Shown one piece after another: positions 17,664 to 25,750 of a stretch of 64,000 nt of DNA. The notes under the pieces were generated by a model, which was not told where the DNA came from, searched no databases, and saw nothing but the letters and a program-made list of their open reading frames with translations. Position 1 is the first letter of the stretch. Every line of letters begins with the position of its first letter. The stretch is from Tautonia rosea. GTDB lineage: Bacteria > Planctomycetota > Planctomycetia > Isosphaerales > Isosphaeraceae. The stretch is taken from the NCBI RefSeq assembly GCF_012958305.1, contig NZ_JABBYO010000015.1:62001-126000 (forward strand), read 5' to 3'. The position numbers and the translations under genes are program-made.

Positions 17664-18959
17664 ATGGCTACGAGCCGGACGTGCGACGGTGTCCGTCGCC
17701 GCGATTTTCTCAAGATCGGAGTCCTCGGGGGAACCGGGCTGACGCTCTCCACGTTCCTGCGACTGGCCGAGGCCGGGGAGGTGCGTGCAGGACGGGCGAC
17801 CTCGGCCATTCACATCAATCTCGGGGGTGGACCCTCGCATCTCGATACGTTCGACCCCAAGCCTGAGGCTCCTGACGGGATTCGAGGCGAATTCGAGACA
17901 ATTTCCACGGCGATTCCTGGGGTCTCGATCAGTGAACATCTGCCGAAATTGGCTCAGTGCGCCGACCATTACACGATCATTCGTGGGGTGAGTCACTCCG
18001 TCGCGGCGCACGATCTGGGGACGAAGTACCTGAACACCGGCAACCGTCCTCTGCCGTCCCTCGTCTTTCCTGGTTATGGAGCGGTGGTGAGCAAGGAACT
18101 TGCCTCTCCCCGCGACATCCCGCCCTTTGTGGCCATCCCAAACACGCCGCAGGTCGCCGGATATCTGGGTGTCGAATACGCTCCGTTCAGCACCCAGAAT
18201 GCCCCCCGAGCCGGTCAGCCGTTCAACGTGCGGGGTATCTCGATCGGACGAGGATTGACGGTTGAAGAAGTGGGCCGGCGTCGGAACTTGCTCCAGCAGA
18301 TTGACCAGACCTTTGCGGGTTATGAATCGAGCGACCTGATCAACGGGCTCGATGCCTTTTCGCAGCGCGCGTACGACATCATCAGCTCCCCGCGATCGCG
18401 AGAGGCGTTCGACATCAGTCGAGAGTCTCAATCGGTCACTCGCCTGTTCGGTCGCGATCCCTTTTCCCAAAGCTGTTTACTCGCCTCACGGCTGGTCGAA
18501 TCGGGTGTTCGGTTTGTCGCAGTTTCGCACGGTGGTTGGGACACGCATCAGGATAACTTCAACCGCCTGAAAGCCCGGAATCTCCCCGAACTCGACGCCG
18601 GCCTTTCCGGTCTTTTCCTGGCCCTCGCTCAAAAGGGCTTGCTGGAATCCACGCTCGTCATGGTTTCCGGAGAGTTCGGCCGCACCCCGAAAATCAACCC
18701 GAGGGGAGGTCGAGACCACTTCCCCCGAGCCATGTTCGTGGTCATGGGAGGCGGTGGGATCGCTGGCGGCCGCGTCATCGGAGCCAGCGACGAGACCGGT
18801 TCTGGACCTGCCTCCGGCTCCGGTATTGCCCCCGACGATGTCGCGGCGACCCTCTTTACTTGCCTGGGCATCGATCCTCAGGCCGAATACCACACCCCTA
18901 CCGGCCGACCCGTCGCCATTGTTCGAAACGGCACTCCGATTACCGAGGCGTTCGCCTGA
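17664..18959 (+). CDS. Tat-exported DUF1501 protein
   Basis: The 431-aa product starts with a Tat signal (VRRRDFLKIGVLGGTGLTLS), so it should be exported folded. The body is DUF1501, a member of the alkaline-phosphatase/sulfatase structural superfamily. Landmarks are HINLGGGPSHLDTFDPKPEA, VSHGGWDTHQDN, VMVSGEFGRTPKIN and the C-terminal HDxx-like segment GRDHFPRA. The enzymatic role is unknown. In planctomycetes these genes sit with DUF1549/DUF1553 genes, as here, and the two are likely partners. AGGAG lies 17-21 bases before the start. Confidence 0.9.
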   Translation: MATSRTCDGVRRRDFLKIGVLGGTGLTLSTFLRLAEAGEVRAGRATSAIHINLGGGPSHLDTFDPKPEAPDGIRGEFETISTAIPGVSISEHLPKLAQCADHYTIIRGVSHSVAAHDLGTKYLNTGNRPLPSLVFPGYGAVVSKELASPRDIPPFVAIPNTPQVAGYLGVEYAPFSTQNAPRAGQPFNVRGISIGRGLTVEEVGRRRNLLQQIDQTFAGYESSDLINGLDAFSQRAYDIISSPRSREAFDISRESQSVTRLFGRDPFSQSCLLASRLVESGVRFVAVSHGGWDTHQDNFNRLKARNLPELDAGLSGLFLALAQKGLLESTLVMVSGEFGRTPKINPRGGRDHFPRAMFVVMGGGGIAGGRVIGASDETGSGPASGSGIAPDDVAATLFTCLGIDPQAEYHTPTGRPVAIVRNGTPITEAFA

Positions 18960-19010
18960 TCTGATCGTCGCGCACTCTTCGCGCGGTGTGATCGTGCGAA
19001 ACTGAGTGCC

Positions 19011-19043
19011 CCCGCGATGGAAGTGAACTGCTTCGATCGCGGG
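19011..19043. terminator. Hairpin between convergent genes
   Basis: CCCGCGAT (19011-19018) pairs with ATCGCGGG (19036-19043). A second small stem, CGCG-CACTCTT-CGCG, is near 18969-18983. Both lie between the convergent stops at 18959 and 19089 and could end transcription in both directions. Confidence 0.5.
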
Positions 19044-19088
19044 TGCGTGTTCGTTTCATCCCCTTCTGTCAACCCGCCCGATCGAGGC

Positions 19089-19661
19089 TCAGGACGAACC
19101 CTGGAAAACCCCCAGCAGCCACAACAAGATCCCAATCCCTTGCAGGCCGGTAATGACACCCATTGCGAGTACGAACCGCGACTTTCGGCGCTTGTGACCA
19201 AGCCCGCCAATCCCGATCCAGGCTCCCACCGATCCGCCGATGGCCGCCAGGCCGAGCAAGACTGCCTCGGGCACGCGTCGACCGTCTCGCACCGCTCGAT
19301 GTTTATCCCAGGTCCAAACTGCGAGAGTCGCGGCATTTACGAGGATCAGCCAGGCAACCTGCCACGGCAGACCGATCATGACCAGGCCGATCGTCGCCAC
19401 GACGAGGAACCCGAGCAGTCCCACGGCTGCCGTGCGAGCAGGCGTCAACCCGACCGATCCCGGAATGACTCGCACCGCTCGGGGCCCTCGATCACCTGGC
19501 TCAACCGAGAACCGAACCCGCTGTCCCGGACGCAGGAGACCACCCCCTTCGATCGCCGAAACGTGAACGAATACGTCCTCCTTCAGAGCCGAAGTCCGGA
19601 TGAATCCAAATCCACGATCATCGTCGAACGAGACGACGACTCCCTGGGCCTCTTGACTCAT
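19089..19661 (-). CDS. Cold-shock domain / DUF1294 membrane protein
   Basis: The 190-aa protein fuses an N-terminal cold-shock domain (residues 1-65; RNP1-like GFGFI and RNP2-like VFVHVSAI, nucleic-acid binding) to a DUF1294 membrane domain with several helices (GLLGFLVVATIGLVMIGLPW; LILVNAATLAVWTWDKHRA; VLAMGVITGLQGIGILLWLL). This fusion is known in many bacteria, but its role is unproven. The start codon overlaps the stop of the upstream gene (19658-20269) by four bases, so the two are probably co-translated. Confidence 0.85.
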   Translation of the reverse strand: MSQEAQGVVVSFDDDRGFGFIRTSALKEDVFVHVSAIEGGGLLRPGQRVRFSVEPGDRGPRAVRVIPGSVGLTPARTAAVGLLGFLVVATIGLVMIGLPWQVAWLILVNAATLAVWTWDKHRAVRDGRRVPEAVLLGLAAIGGSVGAWIGIGGLGHKRRKSRFVLAMGVITGLQGIGILLWLLGVFQGSS

Positions 19662-20269
19662 CCCCGTGTCTCCTCCTGATGATCAGACGAGCTGGGGCGG
19701 TCGCCCTCCACTCGGATCAGCTCAGGACGCTCAGTTCCGGCCCGGAACTGTTTCAACTGCGCCATTTCGTCCCAGATCCGGGCAAGGACCTCAGGGGCCA
19801 ATTCCGGCGATTGATGGGCCTCGACCACGTGTTGCTCAAGTTCCGACCGCAGCGATTGAAGCCGCGATCGATCCATCCGACCGGTCCCGACCACCTCCTC
19901 AAGCATGGCCTGAGTGTCGGTGACGGCCTGCTCCCAGTCCTTCTGATCGATCCCTCGCGGTTCCAGGAGGGCCAGTTTGGCGACGATCGGAACCACCTGA
20001 GTTTTCCCAAACGCGATACGCTCCTCGATACCCTCCCGCCAGATCGAAAAAAGCCCGTAGAGCACTCCCCAGACGATCAACAGTCCGACGACCCCGGCCC
20101 CAACAAACCATCTTCCGGACACTCCACGACCTCGGATCGCCGAAAATCCGTTACCTCGATCATCGACTCGGATGCGAGGGACGTTCGGTGGGATTCCATG
20201 TGATCGTTTGAACATCGCGATGCCGCTCCCACAGCCGAGGCAATTCGTCCACAGCGAACGTAGTCCCAT
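19658..20269 (-). CDS. Hypothetical single-pass membrane protein with helical domain
   Basis: The start is uncertain. The ATG at 20269 (MGLRSLWTNCLGCGSGIAMF) gives 203 aa, and another ATG at 20215 is possible. The upstream extension looks non-coding. One membrane helix is clear (WFVGAGVVGLLIVWGVLYGL). A helical soluble domain follows (about 95-180), rich in Glu/Gln/Arg, then a polar tail. I do not recognise a family. The four-base overlap with the cold-shock/DUF1294 gene suggests a shared function or regulation. Confidence 0.55.
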   Translation of the reverse strand: MGLRSLWTNCLGCGSGIAMFKRSHGIPPNVPRIRVDDRGNGFSAIRGRGVSGRWFVGAGVVGLLIVWGVLYGLFSIWREGIEERIAFGKTQVVPIVAKLALLEPRGIDQKDWEQAVTDTQAMLEEVVGTGRMDRSRLQSLRSELEQHVVEAHQSPELAPEVLARIWDEMAQLKQFRAGTERPELIRVEGDRPSSSDHQEETRG

Positions 20270-20349
20270 CGGCCTCGGTCTGTTTTCTTGTCGAGCAGAG
20301 GAACCGATCTGCCTCGATTGTAGACCGCGGTCCCAGACTCCAGCGACCC

Positions 20350-22029
20350 TCAGGCGGGTGTCTCCGGCATTCGTAATCGCGAGAGTACCCGTTTCAGGTC
20401 GGAGCGGCCTGCGGGAATGAGGGTATACCCTGCCACAAAGGCCAATCCCGCGAGGCACAAATGGCTTGCCAGAGGAACGAGCCGCATGACCGAGTTGGCA
20501 CTGTTGGGGTCAGCGGAGAATCCGGTTCCTTGAAGCAACAGGCTTGTCACAACCATCACCGAGGCTCCCATCGCTGGGGCCAGCAGGGTGCGTCGCAGAT
20601 ACACTCGGGGTTTCACGTCAAGCACTCGGAAGGTGTAGATCACTGGGACAAGCAGGTTCGAGAACAAGGTGGTCAGCACCGTCCCCCAGATCACTCCCGC
20701 GACCCCGAGCTGGATCGTGAGGAAATAACTCACCGGCAGATTGACCACCGCTCCCGCGATCGCCGCCACAGCCACCACGGCCAGTTTTCCCAGTCCTGTA
20801 CAAACCTGTACATGGACCGCGACCAGTAAGGGAATCGTGGCGACCAAAAATAGCCGCATCAAATGGGTCAGTTCCGGGATTTCCCCTGGAAACTGTGAAC
20901 CAATCCAGAGTTCCAGGAACGGACCAGCGTACAGAAACGCCATCACACCGATCGACAGGACAAACGCTGAATGCAAGCGAGCCCCGTCATACGTGACCCG
21001 GTCGAGTCCTTCACGATCTCCGGCCGCTGCCAGGCTGGCGACGGCGGGCATCACGAAATAGGCAAGGGTCCACCCCATCTGCCTCAGTTGCAGGAAGGGG
21101 CTACTGACGGCCGTGTAGGCGGAGACCGCCTTGGCAGGAGCCTCCAGTACGAAACCAAGAATCGTCGTGTCGATCTTGTCGGCCAGCACCACGCTCAACT
21201 GGATCAGGAACATGAAGACGCTGAGCTGGGCCAATCCCTTGAAGTCTCGCAAGCCCACCCGAACAAACTTCGGCCGATAATCCACCTCGCGTCGGATGAC
21301 CCAGAGCGCCGGGCCGAAGCTTAGCGCAATCGAGACGACGGTCTGGGCGATGACGATCGTCAGCAACCCCGCCCCAAGCGCAATGCCGCCGATCAGAACG
21401 ACAAACCGGACCGCGACGATGAGAAACTCGTAACGCGGGAGCACTTCATAGCGTCGAGCCGCCTGAAGGATGCTTGAAACGACCACGCCAATGCCATAGC
21501 TCGGCGAGGTCAAGATCTGGATCCAGAGTAGCTTCACGATCAGGCTGTAATCGTTGCCGCTGAACTTCGAATAGGGCATGACCCCGTACGCGATGACCAG
21601 CAGCACCAACGACTGCACCAGCGCAATCGCCGCGTAAAAGAGTGTTCCGCAGGTGATCGCCCGATCCACACCGCCCCGATCCCCCCGCGTCCAGCGGTCG
21701 GACACCTCTCGCTGCAAGGCGGAGCTCATCCCAAATTCCAGCAGAAACTGGAAGAACCCAAGCCCCCAGGCAAAGCGATAGGCGCCGAATTCCCCCTGAC
21801 CAAACGCCCCGATCATCAAGGGGACGCTCCAGAAGGCGGTGAGTGCCTGCAAAGGAGTCCGGAGCGCAAGCCAGAACGTGCCGCTGAGAAGTTTTCCCAG
21901 GATCGGCGGTAAGGGCCGAGCGGTTGATTCCGACTCGGTCGCCGAAGGTGAGGGAGACGGCGGTGGCGGGGTCACCGGCTTCAACGTGGTCGAGCTCACG
22001 GGAATCCGTCCCCGCCGATCGAGAGACAT
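20350..22029 (-). CDS. Polysaccharide/lipid-linked oligosaccharide flippase (MOP superfamily)
   Basis: The 559-aa product has a Pro/Ser-rich N-terminus of about 45 residues, then roughly 12-14 hydrophobic segments typical of Wzx/MATE-like exporters. Examples are LKALLGTFWLALRT-like helix 1, ALVQSLVLLVIAYGVM and LLVAVHVQVCTGLGKLAVVA. These proteins flip lipid-linked sugar units across the inner membrane for capsule or exopolysaccharide. The UDP-glucose dehydrogenase gene at the window start could feed the same pathway. The substrate cannot be read from the sequence. Confidence 0.8.
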   Translation of the reverse strand: MSLDRRGRIPVSSTTLKPVTPPPPSPSPSATESESTARPLPPILGKLLSGTFWLALRTPLQALTAFWSVPLMIGAFGQGEFGAYRFAWGLGFFQFLLEFGMSSALQREVSDRWTRGDRGGVDRAITCGTLFYAAIALVQSLVLLVIAYGVMPYSKFSGNDYSLIVKLLWIQILTSPSYGIGVVVSSILQAARRYEVLPRYEFLIVAVRFVVLIGGIALGAGLLTIVIAQTVVSIALSFGPALWVIRREVDYRPKFVRVGLRDFKGLAQLSVFMFLIQLSVVLADKIDTTILGFVLEAPAKAVSAYTAVSSPFLQLRQMGWTLAYFVMPAVASLAAAGDREGLDRVTYDGARLHSAFVLSIGVMAFLYAGPFLELWIGSQFPGEIPELTHLMRLFLVATIPLLVAVHVQVCTGLGKLAVVAVAAIAGAVVNLPVSYFLTIQLGVAGVIWGTVLTTLFSNLLVPVIYTFRVLDVKPRVYLRRTLLAPAMGASVMVVTSLLLQGTGFSADPNSANSVMRLVPLASHLCLAGLAFVAGYTLIPAGRSDLKRVLSRLRMPETPA

Positions 22030-22238
22030 CCTGGTTCGTTCTCGAAAACGCCGGAGCTGGCGTGTTGCCCGGATATCTTAGCCGTGATCGAAGTGGGAGG
22101 ATAGGTCAGTTGCTTCGGACCCATCGAGCAGTTCATCGGGAGTGTTCCACAAGATGCGATCGCTTTCTCCGCTTGCGATCAGACATGCAACATCTTTCGT
22201 CCCGATCTGCGTTCCGGACCTGTTCGACCGAAGCTGTT

Positions 22239-22255
22239 CCATCTATGATAGATGG
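22239..22255. promoter_or_regulatory. Perfect 7-bp dyad, candidate operator
   Basis: CCATCTA-TGA-TAGATGG is a perfect inverted repeat in the divergent region (22030-22307) between the flippase gene and the first retropepsin gene, about 53 bases before the latter's start. It lies in an otherwise unstructured AT-richer stretch. The size and symmetry fit a dimeric repressor site; no regulator gene is adjacent. Confidence 0.4.
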
Positions 22256-22307
22256 GTTCACCCGACCGTTGAGCCCGCACCAAGACCCCTTTCCTTTCTG
22301 AGACGAA

Positions 22308-23210
22308 ATGGCGATGTCGCGACCCAGGTCATTTTCGCTCCTGACGCTGCTGGCGAGTGTCGGCCTTTTCTCGACGTCTTCGGTCGTCGAGGCAAAGCAA
22401 GACCCCCAGATCGGCCAGACGTTCCGCATCCCTTACCGCTTGACCGAGACGAACCACTTCATCGTCCGGACCCGGATCAATGGCAAGGGACCGTTCAATC
22501 TTGTCGTCGATACCGGCGCCCCGGCCCTCTTCCTCTCGGAAGAAGCGGCTCAATCCTCGGGCCTGAAGCTGAACGACCGCCGCTACTTCACCCGGATTGA
22601 CCGTCTTGAATTCGAAGGGGGCGCCGAGCTTGACGATGTTCAGGCTCGGGTCGAAGACATCTTTCAACTGGTGGGCATGAATGCGCTCGGGCTTCCTGGC
22701 GTGCGCATCGACGGCATGCTCGGCTTCAATGTGCTGGCACGTTACAAGATTGAGATCGACCCGACCGACGACCGCATGACGTGGACCCGGCTTGATTACA
22801 ATCCCCGAGACCTCCCCGACCCTGGCCGACGAGGCAACAACGCCCCGGCCGAGGTCCAGGCGATGGGATTGCTCGGAGGAGTGGCCAAGCTCGCGGCCGT
22901 CTTCGTCGGCAAGCAACCAGAAGACCAACTCATTCCCCGAGGCTTCCTCGGGCTTGAACTCAGCGAGACCGACGGAGTGTTGCTCGTGACCGGAGTCTTG
23001 CCTGGTTCCGCCGCCGAGGAGGCTGGAGTCGCCCCTGGTGATCGGCTCGTGAGGGTGCTCGGCCGTTCAGTTCAATCGCTCGACGAGGCCCGATCGGCCA
23101 TCTCGCGTATTGAGCCTGGCGATCGTGTCGAGGTTCATCTCGTCCCTGCTGAAGGCGAGGCCGATGACGACGCTCAGAAACTGACCCTCACCGCCGGAAA
23201 GGGACTTTGA
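22308..23210 (+). CDS. Secreted retropepsin-like aspartic protease with PDZ domain
   Basis: The 300-aa protein has a signal peptide (LLTLLASVGLFSTSSVVEA). A retropepsin-like domain has the catalytic motif FNLVVDTGAP (Asp68) and a second conserved loop, DGMLGFNVLARYKIEID. A C-terminal PDZ domain covers about 205-290 (GVLPGSAAEEAGVAPGDRL). One-domain retropepsins work as dimers, so this is likely a periplasmic protease whose PDZ domain binds substrates. It is followed after four bases by a paralogue with the same layout. Confidence 0.82.
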   Translation: MAMSRPRSFSLLTLLASVGLFSTSSVVEAKQDPQIGQTFRIPYRLTETNHFIVRTRINGKGPFNLVVDTGAPALFLSEEAAQSSGLKLNDRRYFTRIDRLEFEGGAELDDVQARVEDIFQLVGMNALGLPGVRIDGMLGFNVLARYKIEIDPTDDRMTWTRLDYNPRDLPDPGRRGNNAPAEVQAMGLLGGVAKLAAVFVGKQPEDQLIPRGFLGLELSETDGVLLVTGVLPGSAAEEAGVAPGDRLVRVLGRSVQSLDEARSAISRIEPGDRVEVHLVPAEGEADDDAQKLTLTAGKGL

Positions 23211-23214
23211 CACC

Positions 23215-24075
23215 ATGAGCCTTGCACCAAAACGCCAGCCGATGGCGATGGCTACCGCCGCCTTGCTCCTGTTTGGCCTGGGGGCAAAGTGCTTGGAGCC
23301 GACCCCACAAGTTGTTGCGGAGCCCGAAGTCAAGGTTGACGTCCCCTTCGAGATGCTCCCCTCGAACCACATGCTCGTTGCCGTCTCGCTCAACGGAGAA
23401 GGCCCGTTCAACCTGATTTTCGATGTCGGTTCCCCCGTCACGCTGATTGGAAACAACGCGGCGAAGCAGGCAAAGATCATCGACGGGAATGCTCCGTTTG
23501 CCTTCCTCTTTGCGGCCCGAGGAGAAGCTGAGGTCGACTCCATGCAGGTCGGCGACTTGACCACCGAAGAGGTCCCTGTGATCGTCATGGATCACCCGGT
23601 CGTCTCGGCACTCGGGCGCATGCTCAACAAGCCGATCGACGGGCTTGTCGGGCACTCCTTCTTCGCCCGATACAAGACGACGATCGACTACCAGGCCAAG
23701 GTGATGAGCTTCGAGCCGGTCGACCACGAGATCCGCGACTTCATCAGCGGACTCCCCGATCGGATGATGGGCCCCAAGGTCGCCCGTCGGATCATTCTTG
23801 AACCGGCTGCACTGTTTGGGATCACCCTGGAAAACTCCTCGGACGAGTTTCCCGACGGCGTGGTCATTGCCTCGGTCGTTCCTGACTCTCCCGCTGCCCT
23901 TGCCGGGCTTCAGGCCGGCGATGTGATGACCACGCTCGACGGCCGGTGGACGACGAACGTGGCCGACGCCTACGCCGCCGCATCAAAAGTCGAACCCGGA
24001 CAGGAAGTCGCGGTGATCGTCCGTCGAGAAGGCGAGGAGATCTCCCTCTCAATCACCCCGAAGGCCGGCTTCTGA
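23215..24075 (+). CDS. Retropepsin-like/PDZ paralogue with altered DTG motif (DVGS)
   Basis: The 286-aa product is a tandem paralogue of the preceding gene: the same N-terminal signal, the same HMLVAVSLNGEGPFNLIF core, the same GLVGHSFFARYKTTIDYQAK loop and the same C-terminal PDZ domain (about 200-283). The active-site triplet reads Asp70-Val-Gly-Ser instead of Asp-Thr/Ser-Gly, so the threonine that normally stabilises the catalytic dyad is missing. It may be weakly active, inactive, or a dimer partner of the first protein. The four-base gap implies co-transcription. Confidence 0.78.
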   Translation: MSLAPKRQPMAMATAALLLFGLGAKCLEPTPQVVAEPEVKVDVPFEMLPSNHMLVAVSLNGEGPFNLIFDVGSPVTLIGNNAAKQAKIIDGNAPFAFLFAARGEAEVDSMQVGDLTTEEVPVIVMDHPVVSALGRMLNKPIDGLVGHSFFARYKTTIDYQAKVMSFEPVDHEIRDFISGLPDRMMGPKVARRIILEPAALFGITLENSSDEFPDGVVIASVVPDSPAALAGLQAGDVMTTLDGRWTTNVADAYAAASKVEPGQEVAVIVRREGEEISLSITPKAGF

Positions 24076-24089
24076 GCGTCGATCGGCTC

Positions 24090-24107
24090 ACGGTATCCAA
24101 CCGTTTT
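24090..24107 (+). terminator. Weak terminator-like hairpin
   Basis: ACGGT-ATCCA-ACCGT is followed by TTT, 15 bases after the second retropepsin stop. It is short (5 bp) but positioned as a terminator for the tandem pair. Confidence 0.4.
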
Positions 24108-24163
24108 CTTGCAACCCGAAGCGAGCCCTTGATCTCGCCTCGGGTCGTCTCATTCTGCGGGAC

Positions 24164-25375
24164 TCAGGCACCGAACTTCTGAAGCCGGTTCGCATGGGCC
24201 ATCGCCAGTGGCATGATGTGCTTGGCAAGAATCTGGCCGAGCCCGCCTCTCATGCACGGGCGCTCGCCGAAGCTCGTCACCTCGTCGGGGCGAACCGTCG
24301 CCGGAGCCCAGATCAAGAGCGGAACCGGGTGGAAGCTGTGCGACTTCATCCGGCTTGGCGTCGAGTGATCACCGGAAACGATTACGACATCGGGGTTCAA
24401 GGCCATCAAGGCCGGCAATTCCTTGTCGAGCGCCTCGATCACCTTGACCTTTTCGGCGAAGTTGCCGTCCTCGCCGGTGCTGTCGGTGTACTTGTAGTGG
24501 ATGAAGAAAAAGTCGAAATTTCCCCACTGCTGCTTGGCCACCGCAAACTGATCGGCGATTGTCTTCCCCGGCTCCACCACGGTCATGCCCACCAGCTTCG
24601 CCAGACCGCGATACATCGGATAGACCGCGATTGCCGCTGACTTCAAGCCGTAGACGTCCTCCATTGTGGCAATGTCTGGGAACTTGGCGAACCCTCGCAT
24701 CATCAAAAAGTTGGCAGGCTGTTCGTCCTTGAGAATCTCTTTCGCCTGACGGAGAAACTCGGCGGCGACTTTCGCCGTCTTCTCAGAACCGGGATCGGTC
24801 GCCTTCGGCTGTAACGTGTGCAGTCCGGTCTGGAGCGGGTCGGTATCGAGTACCTTGTCCCCGAGCCCTTCTCCTCGGAATCGGACGACCAGGCGATACT
24901 CTCGAACCGGCTTGACCAGAGTCTCCACCCCGTCGATCTTCACCCCTTCCGCCAACTTCGCCACCAGCGTCTCGCCCACTTCCGACGGAATCCGGCCCGC
25001 GCGGCGGTCGGTCACCCTCCCCTCAGCGTCAATCGTGCAGAAGTTTCCCCGAATCGCGACGTCCTGCGGACCGACCTCCACGCCGATCCCGAGCGCCTCG
25101 AGCACGCCTCGGCCGATCTGATATTCGATCGGGTCGAACCCGAACAGCCCCAGGTGTCCCGGCCCCGAGCCCGGCGCAATGCCGTGAGCGACTGGAATGC
25201 TTAACCCAACTGTTCCTTCCGTCGCCAGGCGATCGAGGTTCGGCGTATTCGCCTCCTCCAGTTCCGTTGGCCCGCCCGGCTCGATGGGCAATCCTCCCAG
25301 ACCGTCAGCAATCAGCATGACGATCTTGGTCTTATTGTCGTCTCGGAGTTGCTTGATGAGTTCCTGCTGATTCAT
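24164..25375 (-). CDS. apgM: 2,3-bisphosphoglycerate-independent phosphoglycerate mutase, archaeal type
   Basis: The ATG at 25375 gives 403 aa, the usual length; the reading from 25471 adds a non-conserved Lys-rich lead. The enzyme interconverts 3- and 2-phosphoglycerate in glycolysis using two metal ions. Visible signatures are the N-terminal metal site IVMLIADGLGG, NTPNLDRLATEG, PGSGPGHLGLFGFDP with the likely phospho-acceptor serine, YPMYRGLAKLVGM, FFFIHYKYTDSTGED and the C-terminal metal site VSGDHSTPSRMKSHSFHPVP. It belongs to the alkaline-phosphatase superfamily. Confidence 0.9.
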   Translation of the reverse strand: MNQQELIKQLRDDNKTKIVMLIADGLGGLPIEPGGPTELEEANTPNLDRLATEGTVGLSIPVAHGIAPGSGPGHLGLFGFDPIEYQIGRGVLEALGIGVEVGPQDVAIRGNFCTIDAEGRVTDRRAGRIPSEVGETLVAKLAEGVKIDGVETLVKPVREYRLVVRFRGEGLGDKVLDTDPLQTGLHTLQPKATDPGSEKTAKVAAEFLRQAKEILKDEQPANFLMMRGFAKFPDIATMEDVYGLKSAAIAVYPMYRGLAKLVGMTVVEPGKTIADQFAVAKQQWGNFDFFFIHYKYTDSTGEDGNFAEKVKVIEALDKELPALMALNPDVVIVSGDHSTPSRMKSHSFHPVPLLIWAPATVRPDEVTSFGERPCMRGGLGQILAKHIMPLAMAHANRLQKFGA

Positions 25376-25623
25376 CGCGTGCGGGCTCTTTTTTTTGCGT
25401 TCGGCGCTGGGGTGATTCAGGGGTCGTTCAATCGCACCGGTGAGACGGCATTGTGACCTCCATCGACCCACAAGGTCAACTCGGCTCCTCTCCCCTTCGT
25501 TTTGCGGAACGACCGGGAACCTCCCTCTACCGATTCCTTGTCGGTTGTGCTAGAATTTCTTACATCGTCTCGGGAAACAGTCCGTTTCTCGATTCTGTCC
25601 TTCTACGACCGCTGACTTGCCTT

Positions 25624-25706
25624 GCCGAAGTGGCGGAATGGCAGACGCGCCGGACTCAAAATCCGGTCCCCGCAAGGGGGTGTGGGTTCGAGTCCCACCT
25701 TCGGTA
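25624..25706 (+). tRNA. tRNA-Leu (anticodon CAA)
   Basis: The 83-nt gene folds fully. The acceptor arm GCCGAAG pairs with CTTCGGT, with A as discriminator. The anticodon stem CCGGA/TCCGG holds the loop CTCAAAA, giving anticodon CAA. A class II variable arm (TCCCC-GCAA-GGGGG) is present, and the T arm is GTGGG-TTCGAGT-CCCAC. CCA is not encoded. A strong terminator follows. A degenerate partner copy lies at 29026-29113. Confidence 0.97.
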
Positions 25707-25715
25707 CTCGCGACG

Positions 25716-25750
25716 ACACCGGCCGTCAGGTATGACGGCCGGTGTTTTTC
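25716..25750 (+). terminator. Rho-independent terminator of tRNA-Leu
   Basis: ACACCGGCCGTCA (25716-25728) pairs perfectly over 13 bp with TGACGGCCGGTGT (25733-25745) around a GGTA loop, followed by TTTTTCC. It lies 10 bases after the tRNA. Confidence 0.92.
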
